Assembly: GCA_023450615.1 (NCBI GenBank)
Contig: JAEXGT010000060.1
Coordinates: 1-30,731 of the forward strand
Length of the DNA stretch: 30,731 nt
DNA from: Pseudomonadota bacterium
GTDB lineage: Bacteria; Pseudomonadota; Alphaproteobacteria; Rhizobiales; Beijerinckiaceae
Direction of reading: 5' to 3'
Part shown: in pieces, positions 15,849 to 25,362 of the stretch
How the letters are laid out: each line of letters opens with the position of its first letter
How positions within the stretch are numbered: the stretch's first letter is position 1
Translations under genes and position numbers: made by a program
Notes under the pieces: generated by a model
What the model was told of the DNA's origin: nothing
Database searches by the model: none
Seen by the model: only the letters and a program-made list of their open reading frames with translations

Positions 15849-17522
15849 ATGGCGTCTTCAGGTCAAGTAACGGGGTATGATTTCATTATTGCCGGGGGAG
15901 GCTCCTCCGCCTGCGTGGCCGCAACGCGGCTCGTTCGTGATTTTGGCTGCCGTGTGCTTCTGATCGAGCGGGGGCCGGCAAGAACGGCTCCTATCATGCG
16001 CATGCCCGCGGGCTACATGAAATACCTTGCCCGCGACGACTTTCTCGAAATGCACCGGACCCTGCCGCAGGAGCGTCTGGGAGGGCGCGCACCGATCGTG
16101 CCCCAGGCCAAGGTTCTGGGCGGCGGCAGCGCTGTCAACGCCATGGTCTACATGCGCGGTCAGCAGAAGGATTACGACGCCTGGGATACCTATCTCGGTG
16201 CAGGCTCCGGCTGGTCCTACGCGGATGTGCTTCCGCACTTTAAGGCGCTGGAGCGCAACACCAAGTTCAACAATGCCTATCACGGCATCGATGGGGATCT
16301 TCTTGTCTCCGACCCGGGCAATCTTTGCGATCTTACGCAGGATTTCATCCTTGCGGCTCAGGAAATGGGCCATCCCTACAATCCGGATTTCAATGGTCGC
16401 CGACAATCCGGCGTGGGCGTGATGCAGCACACGATGGGCCGGAACGGTGCTGGCCGGATGGTGCGTTGCGATGCCGTGTCGGCATTCCTGTCTCAGGTGC
16501 TCGACGATCCCCGCCTGACAGTGGCGACCGACGCGCTCGTCACTAAGATTGTCATCGAGCATGGACAGGCGGTCGGTGTGGAATACCGTCGGCACGGACA
16601 GACATTGCGCGCCCATGCCGACCGCGAGGTGCTGGTCGCTGCCGGCACTTATAACACGGCGAAACTCCTCATGCTGTCGGGCATCGGTCCGGCGGATCAT
16701 CTGACGGAACACGGTCTTCAGGTCGTGACCGATCTTCCGGGAGTCGGGGCTAATCTGCAGGACCATCATGAGGTGCCCGTCATCGCATCCACGAACCGGC
16801 CGAGCGGCTATTTCGGACAGGACAAGGGCTGGCGCATGGTCCGAAACGGCCTGCAATACATCCTGTTCGGCACAGGCCCGGTTACAACGACAGGGATCGA
16901 ATCCTGCCTGTTCTACGATCCTGACGGCGGCGAAAGGCCCACCATTCAGCTCTATTGCGCCCCCATTGTCTATCTGGACCGCGATGTCTCGGACGCGAAG
17001 CCAACGTACGGCGTCACGCTCACCTCGTGCCTTCTCCGGCCGAAGGCGAGGGGAAGCGTCCGTCTGCGCAGCGCAGATCCGTCCGATCAGCCGCTGATCG
17101 ACGCGAACTTCTTCGGCCACGCCGACGATCTGCGTCTGACGGTCGCCTCGCTCCATGTCGCCCGGCAACTGCTCGCCACGAAGCCGATCGAGTCCAAGAT
17201 CGCCCAGGAGCTTTTGCCCGGCAGCAGCATCACAAGCGACAAGGCGCTCGTCGATTACTGCGGCAGGACCGTCAAAACCAATTATCACCCGTCCGGCACC
17301 GCCCGCATGGGACCAGATGGCGACACGATGGCCGTGCTCGATAGTCAGATGCGCGTGCGAGGCGTCGACGGCCTACGAGTGATCGATTGCTCCGCCATAC
17401 CGTTCATCCCATCGGCTAACACCAACGCGGCCGCCCTGATGCTCGGTCATCGTGCGGCCGAGTTCGTCGCGGCCCCAAGCCATCACCCCATCGAGAGACG
17501 GCCTTATGAAACTCTATCTTAG
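15849..17522 (+). CDS. GMC-family oxidoreductase (choline/alcohol dehydrogenase type)
   Basis: A 557-residue FAD enzyme of normal length for the glucose-methanol-choline family. The FAD-binding loop is AGGGSSACVAATRL (residues 15-28), with Ser-Ser-Ala where most members have Ser-Ala-Gly. GMC signature 1 is KVLGGGSAVNAMVYMRG near 90-106. The active-site His is H480 in NYHPSGTARMG, and the partner Asn is N524 or N526 in PSANTNAAALML. It probably oxidises an alcohol or polyol, passing electrons to the respiratory chain or a soluble acceptor. It lies upstream of the AraC gene and the polyol transporter and shares an upstream element with them, which suggests it joins the same pathway. The exact substrate is unknown. 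Confidence 0.92.
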   Translation: MASSGQVTGYDFIIAGGGSSACVAATRLVRDFGCRVLLIERGPARTAPIMRMPAGYMKYLARDDFLEMHRTLPQERLGGRAPIVPQAKVLGGGSAVNAMVYMRGQQKDYDAWDTYLGAGSGWSYADVLPHFKALERNTKFNNAYHGIDGDLLVSDPGNLCDLTQDFILAAQEMGHPYNPDFNGRRQSGVGVMQHTMGRNGAGRMVRCDAVSAFLSQVLDDPRLTVATDALVTKIVIEHGQAVGVEYRRHGQTLRAHADREVLVAAGTYNTAKLLMLSGIGPADHLTEHGLQVVTDLPGVGANLQDHHEVPVIASTNRPSGYFGQDKGWRMVRNGLQYILFGTGPVTTTGIESCLFYDPDGGERPTIQLYCAPIVYLDRDVSDAKPTYGVTLTSCLLRPKARGSVRLRSADPSDQPLIDANFFGHADDLRLTVASLHVARQLLATKPIESKIAQELLPGSSITSDKALVDYCGRTVKTNYHPSGTARMGPDGDTMAVLDSQMRVRGVDGLRVIDCSAIPFIPSANTNAAALMLGHRAAEFVAAPSHHPIERRPYETLS

Positions 17523-17532
17523 AAGAAGGGAG

Positions 17533-17559
17533 AGCCGGGGGGCTTTTAACTGGCCGGCT
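17533..17559 (+). terminator. Weak hairpin after GMC oxidoreductase
   Basis: AGCCGG and CCGGCT form a 6-bp stem with a 15-base loop 10 bp after the stop. Alternatively AGCC-GGGG-GGCT is followed by TTT. A possible weak terminator between the GMC gene and the AraC gene. Confidence 0.35.
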
Positions 17560-17670
17560 TACTCGTTCTGAAGTGTTAGCCGTGACCCTCCAAAGGAGGC
17601 GCGGAACAAGAGCCGCCGAAGAGCGGCCATGAGAGGAAACAGCCTGCTGCACCATATGGAGGGCGGCGCA

Positions 17671-18672
17671 ATGGAACGTAAATCAGTTCCCGTGTATGAG
17701 GTTATCGTATTTCCACCATCGGCGTCGTTTCGATGGAACGTCCATGATTACCCCCACCATTTGGCGAAGTGGCACTATCACGTCGAATATGAACTGCATC
17801 TGATCCAGAACTCGTCCGGTACCATGATGATCGGCGATTATGTCGGTCCCTTCGAGCCCGAGTGCCTTGTCCTGACGGGACCGAACCTGCCTCATAACTG
17901 GCTGAGCGACACGGGCAGCCTCACCATACCCGACAGGGACATGCTGGTTCAGTTCAGTCCCGAATGCGCCGACCGGATTTGCGGCAATTTTCCCGAATTC
18001 GAAGAGATTCAGGTTCTCCTGGCCGAGGCTGCTTTCGGGCTTCTGTTTTCGGGCGGGACCGCGCGGAAAGGCGCATCCCTTCTTCGGCAGATCGGGCGCG
18101 CGCAGGGCGCTCAGCGGATGATCCTGTTCCTGGACCTGCTCACAACATTGGCCAAAAATCCGTCCGAGCGGAAAAACCTGTCGCATCGTGCGCCAGCCGC
18201 AACCACTCCCTCCCGCCCGTCGGAGAAGGCGGAGCGCGCGATCAACTATATCCACAGCAACTATTTCTCCGACATTCATCTGACGACGGTTGCCCAGCTT
18301 TGCGGCATGGATCCCAGCGCATTCTCGCGCTTCTTCAAGAAGCAGACGGGTCATACCTTCGCGAAGTTCGTCAACCAGACCCGCATCTACTCGGCCTGCA
18401 CGCTCCTGGCCCAAACGGACAGATCAGTCACCGAGATCTGTTTCGATGTGGGGTTCAACAACATCGCGAACTTCAACCGCCAGTTCGTGAAGTTCTGTGG
18501 TCAGACGCCAACCACCTATCGCAGGACGGCGCATCGCTGCACGACGTCGACGTCTCCCCCGGTGCAGGGGCGATCTTTCGTGCCGGCCACATACGGAAAT
18601 CACGAGAGAAAGGACAAAAAAGTACAGACCGCGATGAACGGAGGCGTGGAAGCCTTCGCCACCGCTCCATAA
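17671..18672 (+). CDS. AraC-family transcriptional regulator
   Basis: A 333-residue regulator. Residues about 1-110 form a cupin-like sensor domain (WHYHVEYELHLI near 30-41, typical of AraC sugar pockets). Residues about 183-287 form the double helix-turn-helix (LTTVAQLCGMDPSAFSRFFK, then SVTEICFDVGFNNIANFNRQF). The ATG at 17671 is preferred because GGAGG lies 8 bases upstream; two further in-frame ATGs (17629, 17656) are less well placed. After the DNA-binding domain comes an unusual tail of about 46 low-complexity residues, whose DNA contains the shared 19-bp element. It sits before the polyol ABC operon and probably activates it in response to a sugar alcohol. Confidence 0.9.
   Translation: MERKSVPVYEVIVFPPSASFRWNVHDYPHHLAKWHYHVEYELHLIQNSSGTMMIGDYVGPFEPECLVLTGPNLPHNWLSDTGSLTIPDRDMLVQFSPECADRICGNFPEFEEIQVLLAEAAFGLLFSGGTARKGASLLRQIGRAQGAQRMILFLDLLTTLAKNPSERKNLSHRAPAATTPSRPSEKAERAINYIHSNYFSDIHLTTVAQLCGMDPSAFSRFFKKQTGHTFAKFVNQTRIYSACTLLAQTDRSVTEICFDVGFNNIANFNRQFVKFCGQTPTTYRRTAHRCTTSTSPPVQGRSFVPATYGNHERKDKKVQTAMNGGVEAFATAP
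18613..18631 (+). promoter_or_regulatory. Shared 19-bp element, copy 2 (before polyol ABC operon)
   Basis: GACAAAAAAGTACAGACCG matches 15744-15762 at 17 of 19 positions. It lies inside the 3' tail of the AraC ORF, 231 bp before the binding-protein start, a position allowing control of the transporter operon. Confidence 0.5.
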
Positions 18673-18861
18673 ACTTCTCATGGAGGTCGCGCGAAGCGTC
18701 CGGATGCCGCCCGCGAGACGAATAGGGGCGCTCCGTTCTGCCTCGCTCGCCCAGCATCTGCGAAAGAACACATGGTTTGCCTCCAGAAAGAGGCGCCGCA
18801 CAATTAGACTCCAAGCAACGCCAGCCAATTGACTTGGGGTCAAGTTCGGGAGGAAAGCGCG

Positions 18862-20292
18862 ATGTATCACTTCAAGAGTCTGGTTGCCTCTACACTCACC
18901 GCAGCATTGCTGGCTGGCACATCGCCAGCCTTTGCCGATTTCTGGTCAGATGCCGCCAAAGGCCTGCAGGGAACGACCATTCGGGGCATCTCCGAGAGCA
19001 CGCCGCCGTCTAACTACGCCAAGGACGTCCTCGGCCCAGCCTTTACCAAGGCCACCGGCATCAAGGTCGAGTTCGAGGCGACGTCCTGGGACCAGATGTA
19101 CGACAAGGCCATCAAGGACATGGAGGCCAACACTGGCATCTACGATTTTGTCTATATCGAGCAGGATATCATCTACAGCTATCTCGCCCGCAACTTCCTG
19201 GTCGATCTCACGCAGGCGCTGAACGAGAACCCCACTCTCAAATCTCCCGATTTCGACCCATCGAAGTTCACGAGCTTCATAGACAACTTCAAGAACGACA
19301 AGGGCGATCTGTTCGGCGTGCCGATGGAGGCCTTCGTCAAAGTCTATCTCTACCGAAAGGATCTGTTTGAGGATCCCAAGATCAAGGAAGCCTACAAGGC
19401 CAAGTACGGCACCGACCTCGCGCCCGCGAAGGATCACAAGGAATATCGCCAGATTGCCCAGTTCTTCACCGAGTGGGGGAAGGCCAACGGGCAAGAGCTT
19501 TGGGGAACGACCGTACAAGCCGCCTCCGGCCATCCGGCCTCCGTTTATGAACTGGTCGAAAGCGTTCTGCCTACTTTTGGCGTCTACAACTGGGGTATCG
19601 ATACCAAGACCTACGCCGCATCGGTCGCTAATGGCGGGCGCCTGAACAGTCCGGAGGCCAAGGCGGCCTTCTCCTGGTGGATTGCCAATCTTGCCTATGC
19701 GCCGCCGGAATCGACATCAAGCACCTGGGACGAGGTCGCGGCAACCTTCGCGGCAGGGCGCGCCGCGCAAGGTTTGGTCTATGGAGAGAACGCGGCCTGG
19801 GTTGCCACGGACGGCAAGAAGTCGACCGTGGTCGGGAAGGTCGGCGTTGCGCTTCCGCCGGTCGAGCCCGGAGTCATCGATCAGGCGGCATCCGGCGTGG
19901 GGTATATCGGCTATTACGATGGCGGCGCCTTCGGCATTCCCCATTCCTCGAAGAACAAGAATGCCGCACTTCTATGGCTGCAGTATATTGGCCAGGAATC
20001 GGTGCAGGCCGACTGGGCCCTTGCCGGATCGCGCATTACCCACAAGGCGACCTATGACGACCCGAAGGTCAAGGAGCAAGACAAGAAAGTCGACGGGTAC
20101 TACACGCTCATGCGGGAGAAGGGACCTCTCTTCCGCGGGGCTCCGGCGTTCCCCTTCCACAACCAGGTCCGTGAGGCGATTGCCCCCTTCATCTATCAGG
20201 CAATCACGGGTGAGCTGAAACCGGACGAGGCTCTCGACAAGGCTGCCGCGGCCGCCGACGCTGAACTGAAGACTCTCGGTTATCGTAAGTAA
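18862..20292 (+). CDS. Sugar/polyol ABC transporter substrate-binding protein (family 1)
   Basis: A 476-residue periplasmic receptor of the SBP_bac_1 type. The signal peptide is residues 1-25 (SLVASTLTAALLAGTSPAFA, cut before D). The mature part has the usual FTKATGIKVEFEATSWDQMYDK early lobe (split KATGIKVEFE / SWDQMYDK) and an LFGVPMEAFVKVYLYRKDLF hinge region. The ATG at 18862 follows GGGAGGAAAG; an earlier in-frame ATG at 18829 is disfavoured because the signal peptide would be displaced. It opens the polyol operon. Its neighbours (xylitol, mannitol and threitol-type dehydrogenases) point to a sugar alcohol as ligand; which one is unknown. Confidence 0.92.
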   Translation: MYHFKSLVASTLTAALLAGTSPAFADFWSDAAKGLQGTTIRGISESTPPSNYAKDVLGPAFTKATGIKVEFEATSWDQMYDKAIKDMEANTGIYDFVYIEQDIIYSYLARNFLVDLTQALNENPTLKSPDFDPSKFTSFIDNFKNDKGDLFGVPMEAFVKVYLYRKDLFEDPKIKEAYKAKYGTDLAPAKDHKEYRQIAQFFTEWGKANGQELWGTTVQAASGHPASVYELVESVLPTFGVYNWGIDTKTYAASVANGGRLNSPEAKAAFSWWIANLAYAPPESTSSTWDEVAATFAAGRAAQGLVYGENAAWVATDGKKSTVVGKVGVALPPVEPGVIDQAASGVGYIGYYDGGAFGIPHSSKNKNAALLWLQYIGQESVQADWALAGSRITHKATYDDPKVKEQDKKVDGYYTLMREKGPLFRGAPAFPFHNQVREAIAPFIYQAITGELKPDEALDKAAAAADAELKTLGYRK

Positions 20293-20311
20293 CGCCCTCT
20301 TTCCTTGGGAC

Positions 20312-20346
20312 AAATGGGCCGCCGCGCTTTGGTGCGGTGGCCATTT
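20312..20346 (+). promoter_or_regulatory. Strong intercistronic hairpin after binding-protein gene
   Basis: AAATGG at 20312-20317 pairs with CCATTT at 20341-20346, and inner CC-x-CCGC pairs with GCGG-x-GG. The stem is about 13 bp with one bulged G and a 4-base loop. There is no T-run, so it probably protects the binding-protein mRNA 3' end or partly limits downstream transcription. Confidence 0.65.
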
Positions 20347-20392
20347 AACCCCGGATGTCCCGATGGCAGGGACTGGTTGGCAGGAGCATTCA

Positions 20393-21274
20393 ATGCGTTC
20401 GAATTCGGTGGGATGGCTTTTCCTCGCACCAACCCTCCTCATCCTCTTTGTGTTCGGCGTTGTTCCATTTCTCTATGTGCTCGTGCTGGGATTCATGCAG
20501 TGGAACAGCTTCGCGGCCAACCCCGACATGCAATTCGTAGGGGTCGAGAACTTCCGGCGCCTCGTCTTCGACGATCAGTTTCTCTATTCCCTGTGGCTCA
20601 CGTCCAAGTTTGCGTTGTTCGCCGTGGTGACTGAGGTCGCGCTCGGCTATTTCCTAGCGCAGCTTTTCATGCGCGACTTTCCCGGAAAAGGTTTTTTTCG
20701 TACCATTCACACGTTGCCGCTTGTCATCGCGCCCATCGCAGTCGGCGCCACATGGCGGCTTCTCACGATTCCCGGTCTCGGACCGCTGCCCTATTATCTC
20801 AACCGGTGGCTCGGCTACGAATTCAACATCAGCCGCTACATCGACCAGGCGTTCTTCATCACGGTGGTCATGGACATTTGGCACTGGACGCCGCTCGTCA
20901 CATTGACCCTCCTCGCCGCGCTCTCGTCCCTGCCGAAGGAGCCTTTCGAACAGGCCCAGATCGATGGCGCAAATCGCTTCCAGATCTTCTGGCACATCAC
21001 GCTGCCGCTTCTGAAGCCAGCCATCCTCGCGACGGTCTTCATCCGCATTATGGATGCTCTCCGTACGGTCGACGAGGTCTGGATGCTGACAGGCGGCGGG
21101 CCTGGAGCGGCCACCCGCTATATCGGCCTCTATATCTGGCGCGTCGTCTTTCCGAAGACCGACTACGGCTATGGGTCTGCCATGTCTCTTATCACGCTCT
21201 ATCTGACGATCGTCCTGTGCTGGCTTCTCTATGCGGGCCTGATTGCAAGACGGGATTTGAAGAGGGCAGAATGA
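20393..21274 (+). CDS. Sugar/polyol ABC transporter permease 1
   Basis: A 293-residue inner-membrane protein of the MalF/UgpA type with six predicted spans. The first is LFLAPTLLILFVFGVVPFLYVLV. The coupling loop reads EPFEQAQIDGANRFQIFWHITLP in the classic EAA-x3-G form (EQAQIDGA). The start at 20393 has AGGAG 7-11 bases upstream; an in-frame ATG at 20363 has none. It overlaps the next permease gene by ATGA. It forms the channel together with that protein. Confidence 0.93.
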   Translation: MRSNSVGWLFLAPTLLILFVFGVVPFLYVLVLGFMQWNSFAANPDMQFVGVENFRRLVFDDQFLYSLWLTSKFALFAVVTEVALGYFLAQLFMRDFPGKGFFRTIHTLPLVIAPIAVGATWRLLTIPGLGPLPYYLNRWLGYEFNISRYIDQAFFITVVMDIWHWTPLVTLTLLAALSSLPKEPFEQAQIDGANRFQIFWHITLPLLKPAILATVFIRIMDALRTVDEVWMLTGGGPGAATRYIGLYIWRVVFPKTDYGYGSAMSLITLYLTIVLCWLLYAGLIARRDLKRAE

Positions 21275-22125
21275 TGCGTCATCTTCGCAAGAGATCTCGT
21301 ACGTCGCTCGGTTCAATCCTGTTTTGGATAACCGCTAGCCTGATCACGATCTTACCGATTTACTGGATGTTCGTGGTCTCAGCCAAGAGTCGTGTGCAGC
21401 TCTTCGGCAGCCCGAGCTTTCTGATATCGAGTTTCTTCACGGAAAATTACACGAGCACGCTGAGTGACCCAGCCTTCCAGCGATATATGATCAATTCCAT
21501 CGTGGTTGCCACCTCAAATGCGCTACTGGTGACAACCCTGGCCCTGCTCGCGACCTATGCTCTCTCCCGTTTCAAGCTTCCGGGAAAGGAGAACCTGTTC
21601 TTCTGGACCATCACGAACCGCATGGCGCCTCCGGCGGTGTTTCTATTGCCGCTGTTTCTTCTCTACACGCAGGTGTTCGTAATTGCTGATGTCAAGCTGT
21701 TCGATACAAGAACCGGCCTTATCTTACTCTACTGCGTGTTCAACCTCCCGTTCGCGATCTGGACGCTACGCGGGGTTATCGACGGAATTCCTAAGGAGCT
21801 GGATGAGGCTGCCTTCGTGGATGGCGCCAACACCTGGCAGGTTCTGACCAAAATCATTATACCGCTCGCGAAGCCCGGATTGGCCGTGACCGGTATTCTT
21901 ACCTGGGTCTTCGCATGGAACGAGTATCTATTCGCCGCAACGCTGACCAGCGTGCACGCGCGCACAATTACGACCGGCCTAGCCGAGTTCGTTACCGTCA
22001 CGGGGACGAACTGGGGACGAATGGCAGCAACTGCAATGCTGACCCTTGTGCCCGCTCTTCTGGTCCTCAGTCTCGCTCAGCGTCACATCGTGGCGGGGCT
22101 CACCTTCGGTGCCGTGAAGGAGTGA
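21271..22125 (+). CDS. Sugar/polyol ABC transporter permease 2
   Basis: A 284-residue MalG/UgpE-type permease with about six spans. The coupling motif ELDEAAFVDGANTWQVLTKI is near residue 180, with the conserved EAA and G. The ATG at 21271 overlaps the previous stop (ATGATG), with AGAGGGCAGA upstream. The frame is open far upstream, but that part is a shadow of permease 1. It is followed within 3 bp by a small membrane protein gene. Confidence 0.93.
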   Translation: MMRHLRKRSRTSLGSILFWITASLITILPIYWMFVVSAKSRVQLFGSPSFLISSFFTENYTSTLSDPAFQRYMINSIVVATSNALLVTTLALLATYALSRFKLPGKENLFFWTITNRMAPPAVFLLPLFLLYTQVFVIADVKLFDTRTGLILLYCVFNLPFAIWTLRGVIDGIPKELDEAAFVDGANTWQVLTKIIIPLAKPGLAVTGILTWVFAWNEYLFAATLTSVHARTITTGLAEFVTVTGTNWGRMAATAMLTLVPALLVLSLAQRHIVAGLTFGAVKE

Positions 22126-22128
22126 CGA

Positions 22129-22335
22129 ATGGCTGACGAGACTGAGCAAGCTGCTGTGGAACGCCGTGGTTTCCTGCCGATCGAGACGAATACGTTCGAC
22201 CGCGTCTTCATCGCCGTGCTCATCTTTGTGGCTTTGCACTTGCTTTGGATGCGCTTCGTTGAGGCCGCCCTTCCGCTTGGTGTGGCGACGGTACTGTCAT
22301 TAATCATTGGGGCGATTATCGTCGCGCGAGGGTAG
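22129..22335 (+). CDS. Small two-helix membrane protein of the polyol ABC operon
   Basis: A 68-residue protein with a polar N-terminus (about 25 residues, FLPIETNTFDR) and two predicted membrane segments: VFIAVLIFVALHLLWMRF and LGVATVLSLIIGAIIVA. It starts 3 bp after permease 2 with AAGGAG upstream, and the next gene follows 11 bp later, so it is a real operon member. Small membrane proteins occur in this position in some rhizobial polyol and glycerol ABC operons (for example DUF2160), but I cannot place this one in a named family. A role as a transporter subunit or stabiliser is inference. Confidence 0.82.
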   Translation: MADETEQAAVERRGFLPIETNTFDRVFIAVLIFVALHLLWMRFVEAALPLGVATVLSLIIGAIIVARG

Positions 22336-22346
22336 GAGGTCTCCTG

Positions 22347-23390
22347 ATGAAAGCACTCGTTCTTGAAGAGAAGGGGAGGCTCTCCATCCGCGAGCACACC
22401 ATCGAGGAGCAACTAGGCCCTCGCGACGTACGGATTCAGTTGAAGGTGGTCGGCGTCTGCGGCAGTGATGTTCATTACTACACGCATGGTGCCATCGGTC
22501 CTTTCGTGGTGCGCGAGCCGATGGTTCTCGGCCACGAGGCAGCCGGAACCGTGACAGAGATCGGATCCGATGTTCGCAATCTCAAGGTCGGCGACCGGGT
22601 CTGCATGGAGCCGGGCATCCCCGATCCTGCCAGCCGTGCCACGCGTCTCGGGCTCTACAACCTCGATCCCTCCGTCCGGTTTTGGGCGACACCGCCTGTG
22701 CACGGGGTCCTGCGCCCCAGCGTCGTCCATCCGGCAGACTTCACATTCAAGCTGCCGGACAATGTGTCCTTCGAGGCCGCCGCGATGGTGGAACCGCTGG
22801 CCGTCGGCATCCACGCCGCAACGAAGGCCAAGGTGAAGCCGGGGGATGTCGCTGTGGTGATCGGTGCGGGTCCCATCGGCCTTGTGGCAGTGCTTGCGGC
22901 GCTGGCCGCCGGATGCGCCCGTGTGACGGTAACCGATGTCGATGACGACAAGCTGGCGCTTGCGGGGACGCTGGGGCCTGTTACGCCCGTGAATGTGCGC
23001 AGCCGCGATCTGAATGAAGTGGTGATGGCCGAGACGGACGGGTGGGGCGTCGATATCGTGTTCGAGTGTTCCGGCAACGAACAGGCTGCCGCCGATGTGT
23101 TTGATCCACTTCGGCCTGGCGGCTGCGTGGTCTATGTGGGAATTCCGTTGAATCCTATCGCCTATGACGTCGCCAAGGCCCAGATCAAGGAAGCGCGCGT
23201 CGAGCACGTATTCCGTTATGCTCATGTGTTTCCGCGCTGCATCGCCATGCTTGCGTCGGGCTCCATTGATGTAAGTCCGCTCATCACCCGAACCTTTCCA
23301 TTCTCTAAAAGCGTCGAGGCATTCGAATATGCGGCTTCTGCGCCGAAGGGGGAGGTCAAGATTCAGATCAACATGCAGGACGATGCCTAA
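22347..23390 (+). CDS. Zinc-type polyol dehydrogenase (xylitol/sorbitol dehydrogenase-like)
   Basis: A 347-residue medium-chain dehydrogenase. Catalytic zinc ligands are C38 (VGVCGSD) and H63-E64 (LGHEAAG). The NAD-binding GAGPIG motif is near residue 172. The four-cysteine structural zinc loop is absent, as in sorbitol-dehydrogenase-type enzymes. The segments VCGSDVHYYTHGAIGPF and RFWATPPVHGVL resemble bacterial xylitol dehydrogenases, which make D-xylulose with NAD. A strong GGAGG lies before the ATG. Its place between the membrane subunits and the ATPase gene ties it to the imported substrate. Sorbitol or another polyol is possible. Confidence 0.88.
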   Translation: MKALVLEEKGRLSIREHTIEEQLGPRDVRIQLKVVGVCGSDVHYYTHGAIGPFVVREPMVLGHEAAGTVTEIGSDVRNLKVGDRVCMEPGIPDPASRATRLGLYNLDPSVRFWATPPVHGVLRPSVVHPADFTFKLPDNVSFEAAAMVEPLAVGIHAATKAKVKPGDVAVVIGAGPIGLVAVLAALAAGCARVTVTDVDDDKLALAGTLGPVTPVNVRSRDLNEVVMAETDGWGVDIVFECSGNEQAAADVFDPLRPGGCVVYVGIPLNPIAYDVAKAQIKEARVEHVFRYAHVFPRCIAMLASGSIDVSPLITRTFPFSKSVEAFEYAASAPKGEVKIQINMQDDA

Positions 23391-23401
23391 CGGGAAAAGT
23401 C

Positions 23402-24460
<1,059 letters not shown>

Positions 24461-24593
24461 GGCGCCGTGATGGTGAAGCCGGGATGCTTCCCGAGAGGTT
24501 CAGATTCGGCGCATGCGACGGAGCTGGCTTGCCTGACGATGGGCACCATCCTGTCTGCAGATGCTGGTTGAGTGTGCTGATGAGGAGCGATCA

Positions 24594-25319
24594 ATGGATT
24601 TCCAGGGCAAGAGTGTTCTTGTAACAGGGGCGGGCAAGGGAATTGGCCGCTCGACGGCGGAACTTCTTGCCGAGCGTGGCGCGCAGGTCGTGGCGATGAC
24701 CCGCACGAGAGAGGATCTCGACAGTCTCGAGGGTAAAATTGGCTGCCATTCCATCGTCGTCGATCTGGCCGATGCGGCCGCGACGCGGGAGGCCGCGCGC
24801 GCTGCGGTGCCGGTCGACTACCTAGTGAATTGTGCGGGAACGACTGCCCTCGATCCCTTCCTCGACGTGACCGCGGAAACGTTCGACTGGATCTATGCGG
24901 TCAACACCCGCGCTCCTATGATCGTCGCTCAGGAATATGCACGGGACCGGGTGAGCCGCGGCCTGCCAGGGGCGATCGTCAATGTCTCGTCGGTCTCATC
25001 CTTCATTGGGTTTGCCGATCATGCGGCTTATTGCGCTTCGAAGGGTGCGCTCGATGCCCTGACGCGCGTGATGGCCAATGAACTGGGGCGCCATCGGATC
25101 CGAGTGAATGCCATCAACCCGACGGTCACCCTTACGCCGATGGCGACGAAGGCCTGGAGCGACCCCGACAAGTCCGCCCGGATGCTCTCACGCATTCCTC
25201 TTGGGCGTTTTGCCAATCCTGAAGACGTCGCGGAGGTGATCCTCTACCTGCTGAGCGACCGTGCCGCGATGCTGAACGGCTTGGCGATGCCGGTCGACGG
25301 CGGCTTCATGATCAATTAG
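24594..25319 (+). CDS. SDR oxidoreductase, L-xylulose reductase (DCXR)-like
   Basis: A 241-residue short-chain dehydrogenase. The cofactor motif is TGAGKGIG (residues 11-18). NCAG is near 80. The catalytic Ser lies in NVSSVSS (about 130) and the Tyr and Lys in YCASKGAL (YxxxK, about 145). The C-terminal half, with RIRVNAINPTVTLTPM and SRIPLGRFANPEDVAEVIL, is especially like dicarbonyl/L-xylulose reductase, which interconverts L-xylulose and xylitol. ATG 24594 with GAGGAG upstream is preferred over ATG 24561. A gap of 133 bp separates it from the ATPase gene. Other ketose/polyol pairs are possible. Confidence 0.85.
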   Translation: MDFQGKSVLVTGAGKGIGRSTAELLAERGAQVVAMTRTREDLDSLEGKIGCHSIVVDLADAAATREAARAAVPVDYLVNCAGTTALDPFLDVTAETFDWIYAVNTRAPMIVAQEYARDRVSRGLPGAIVNVSSVSSFIGFADHAAYCASKGALDALTRVMANELGRHRIRVNAINPTVTLTPMATKAWSDPDKSARMLSRIPLGRFANPEDVAEVILYLLSDRAAMLNGLAMPVDGGFMIN

Positions 25320-25362
25320 TCCCAAGGGTGCTCGGCAGAGATTCTCGACAGGTTCAGATCCC

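Noticed and set aside
15858..17288. 476-codon frame opposite the GMC oxidoreductase
   Set aside because: It is the antisense of a well-supported enzyme gene, lacks domains and has no start signal.
17587..17599. CCTCC-AAA-GGAGG hairpin as a translation switch for AraC
   Set aside because: The GGAGG is too far from the chosen start at 17671, which has its own GGAGG at 17658.
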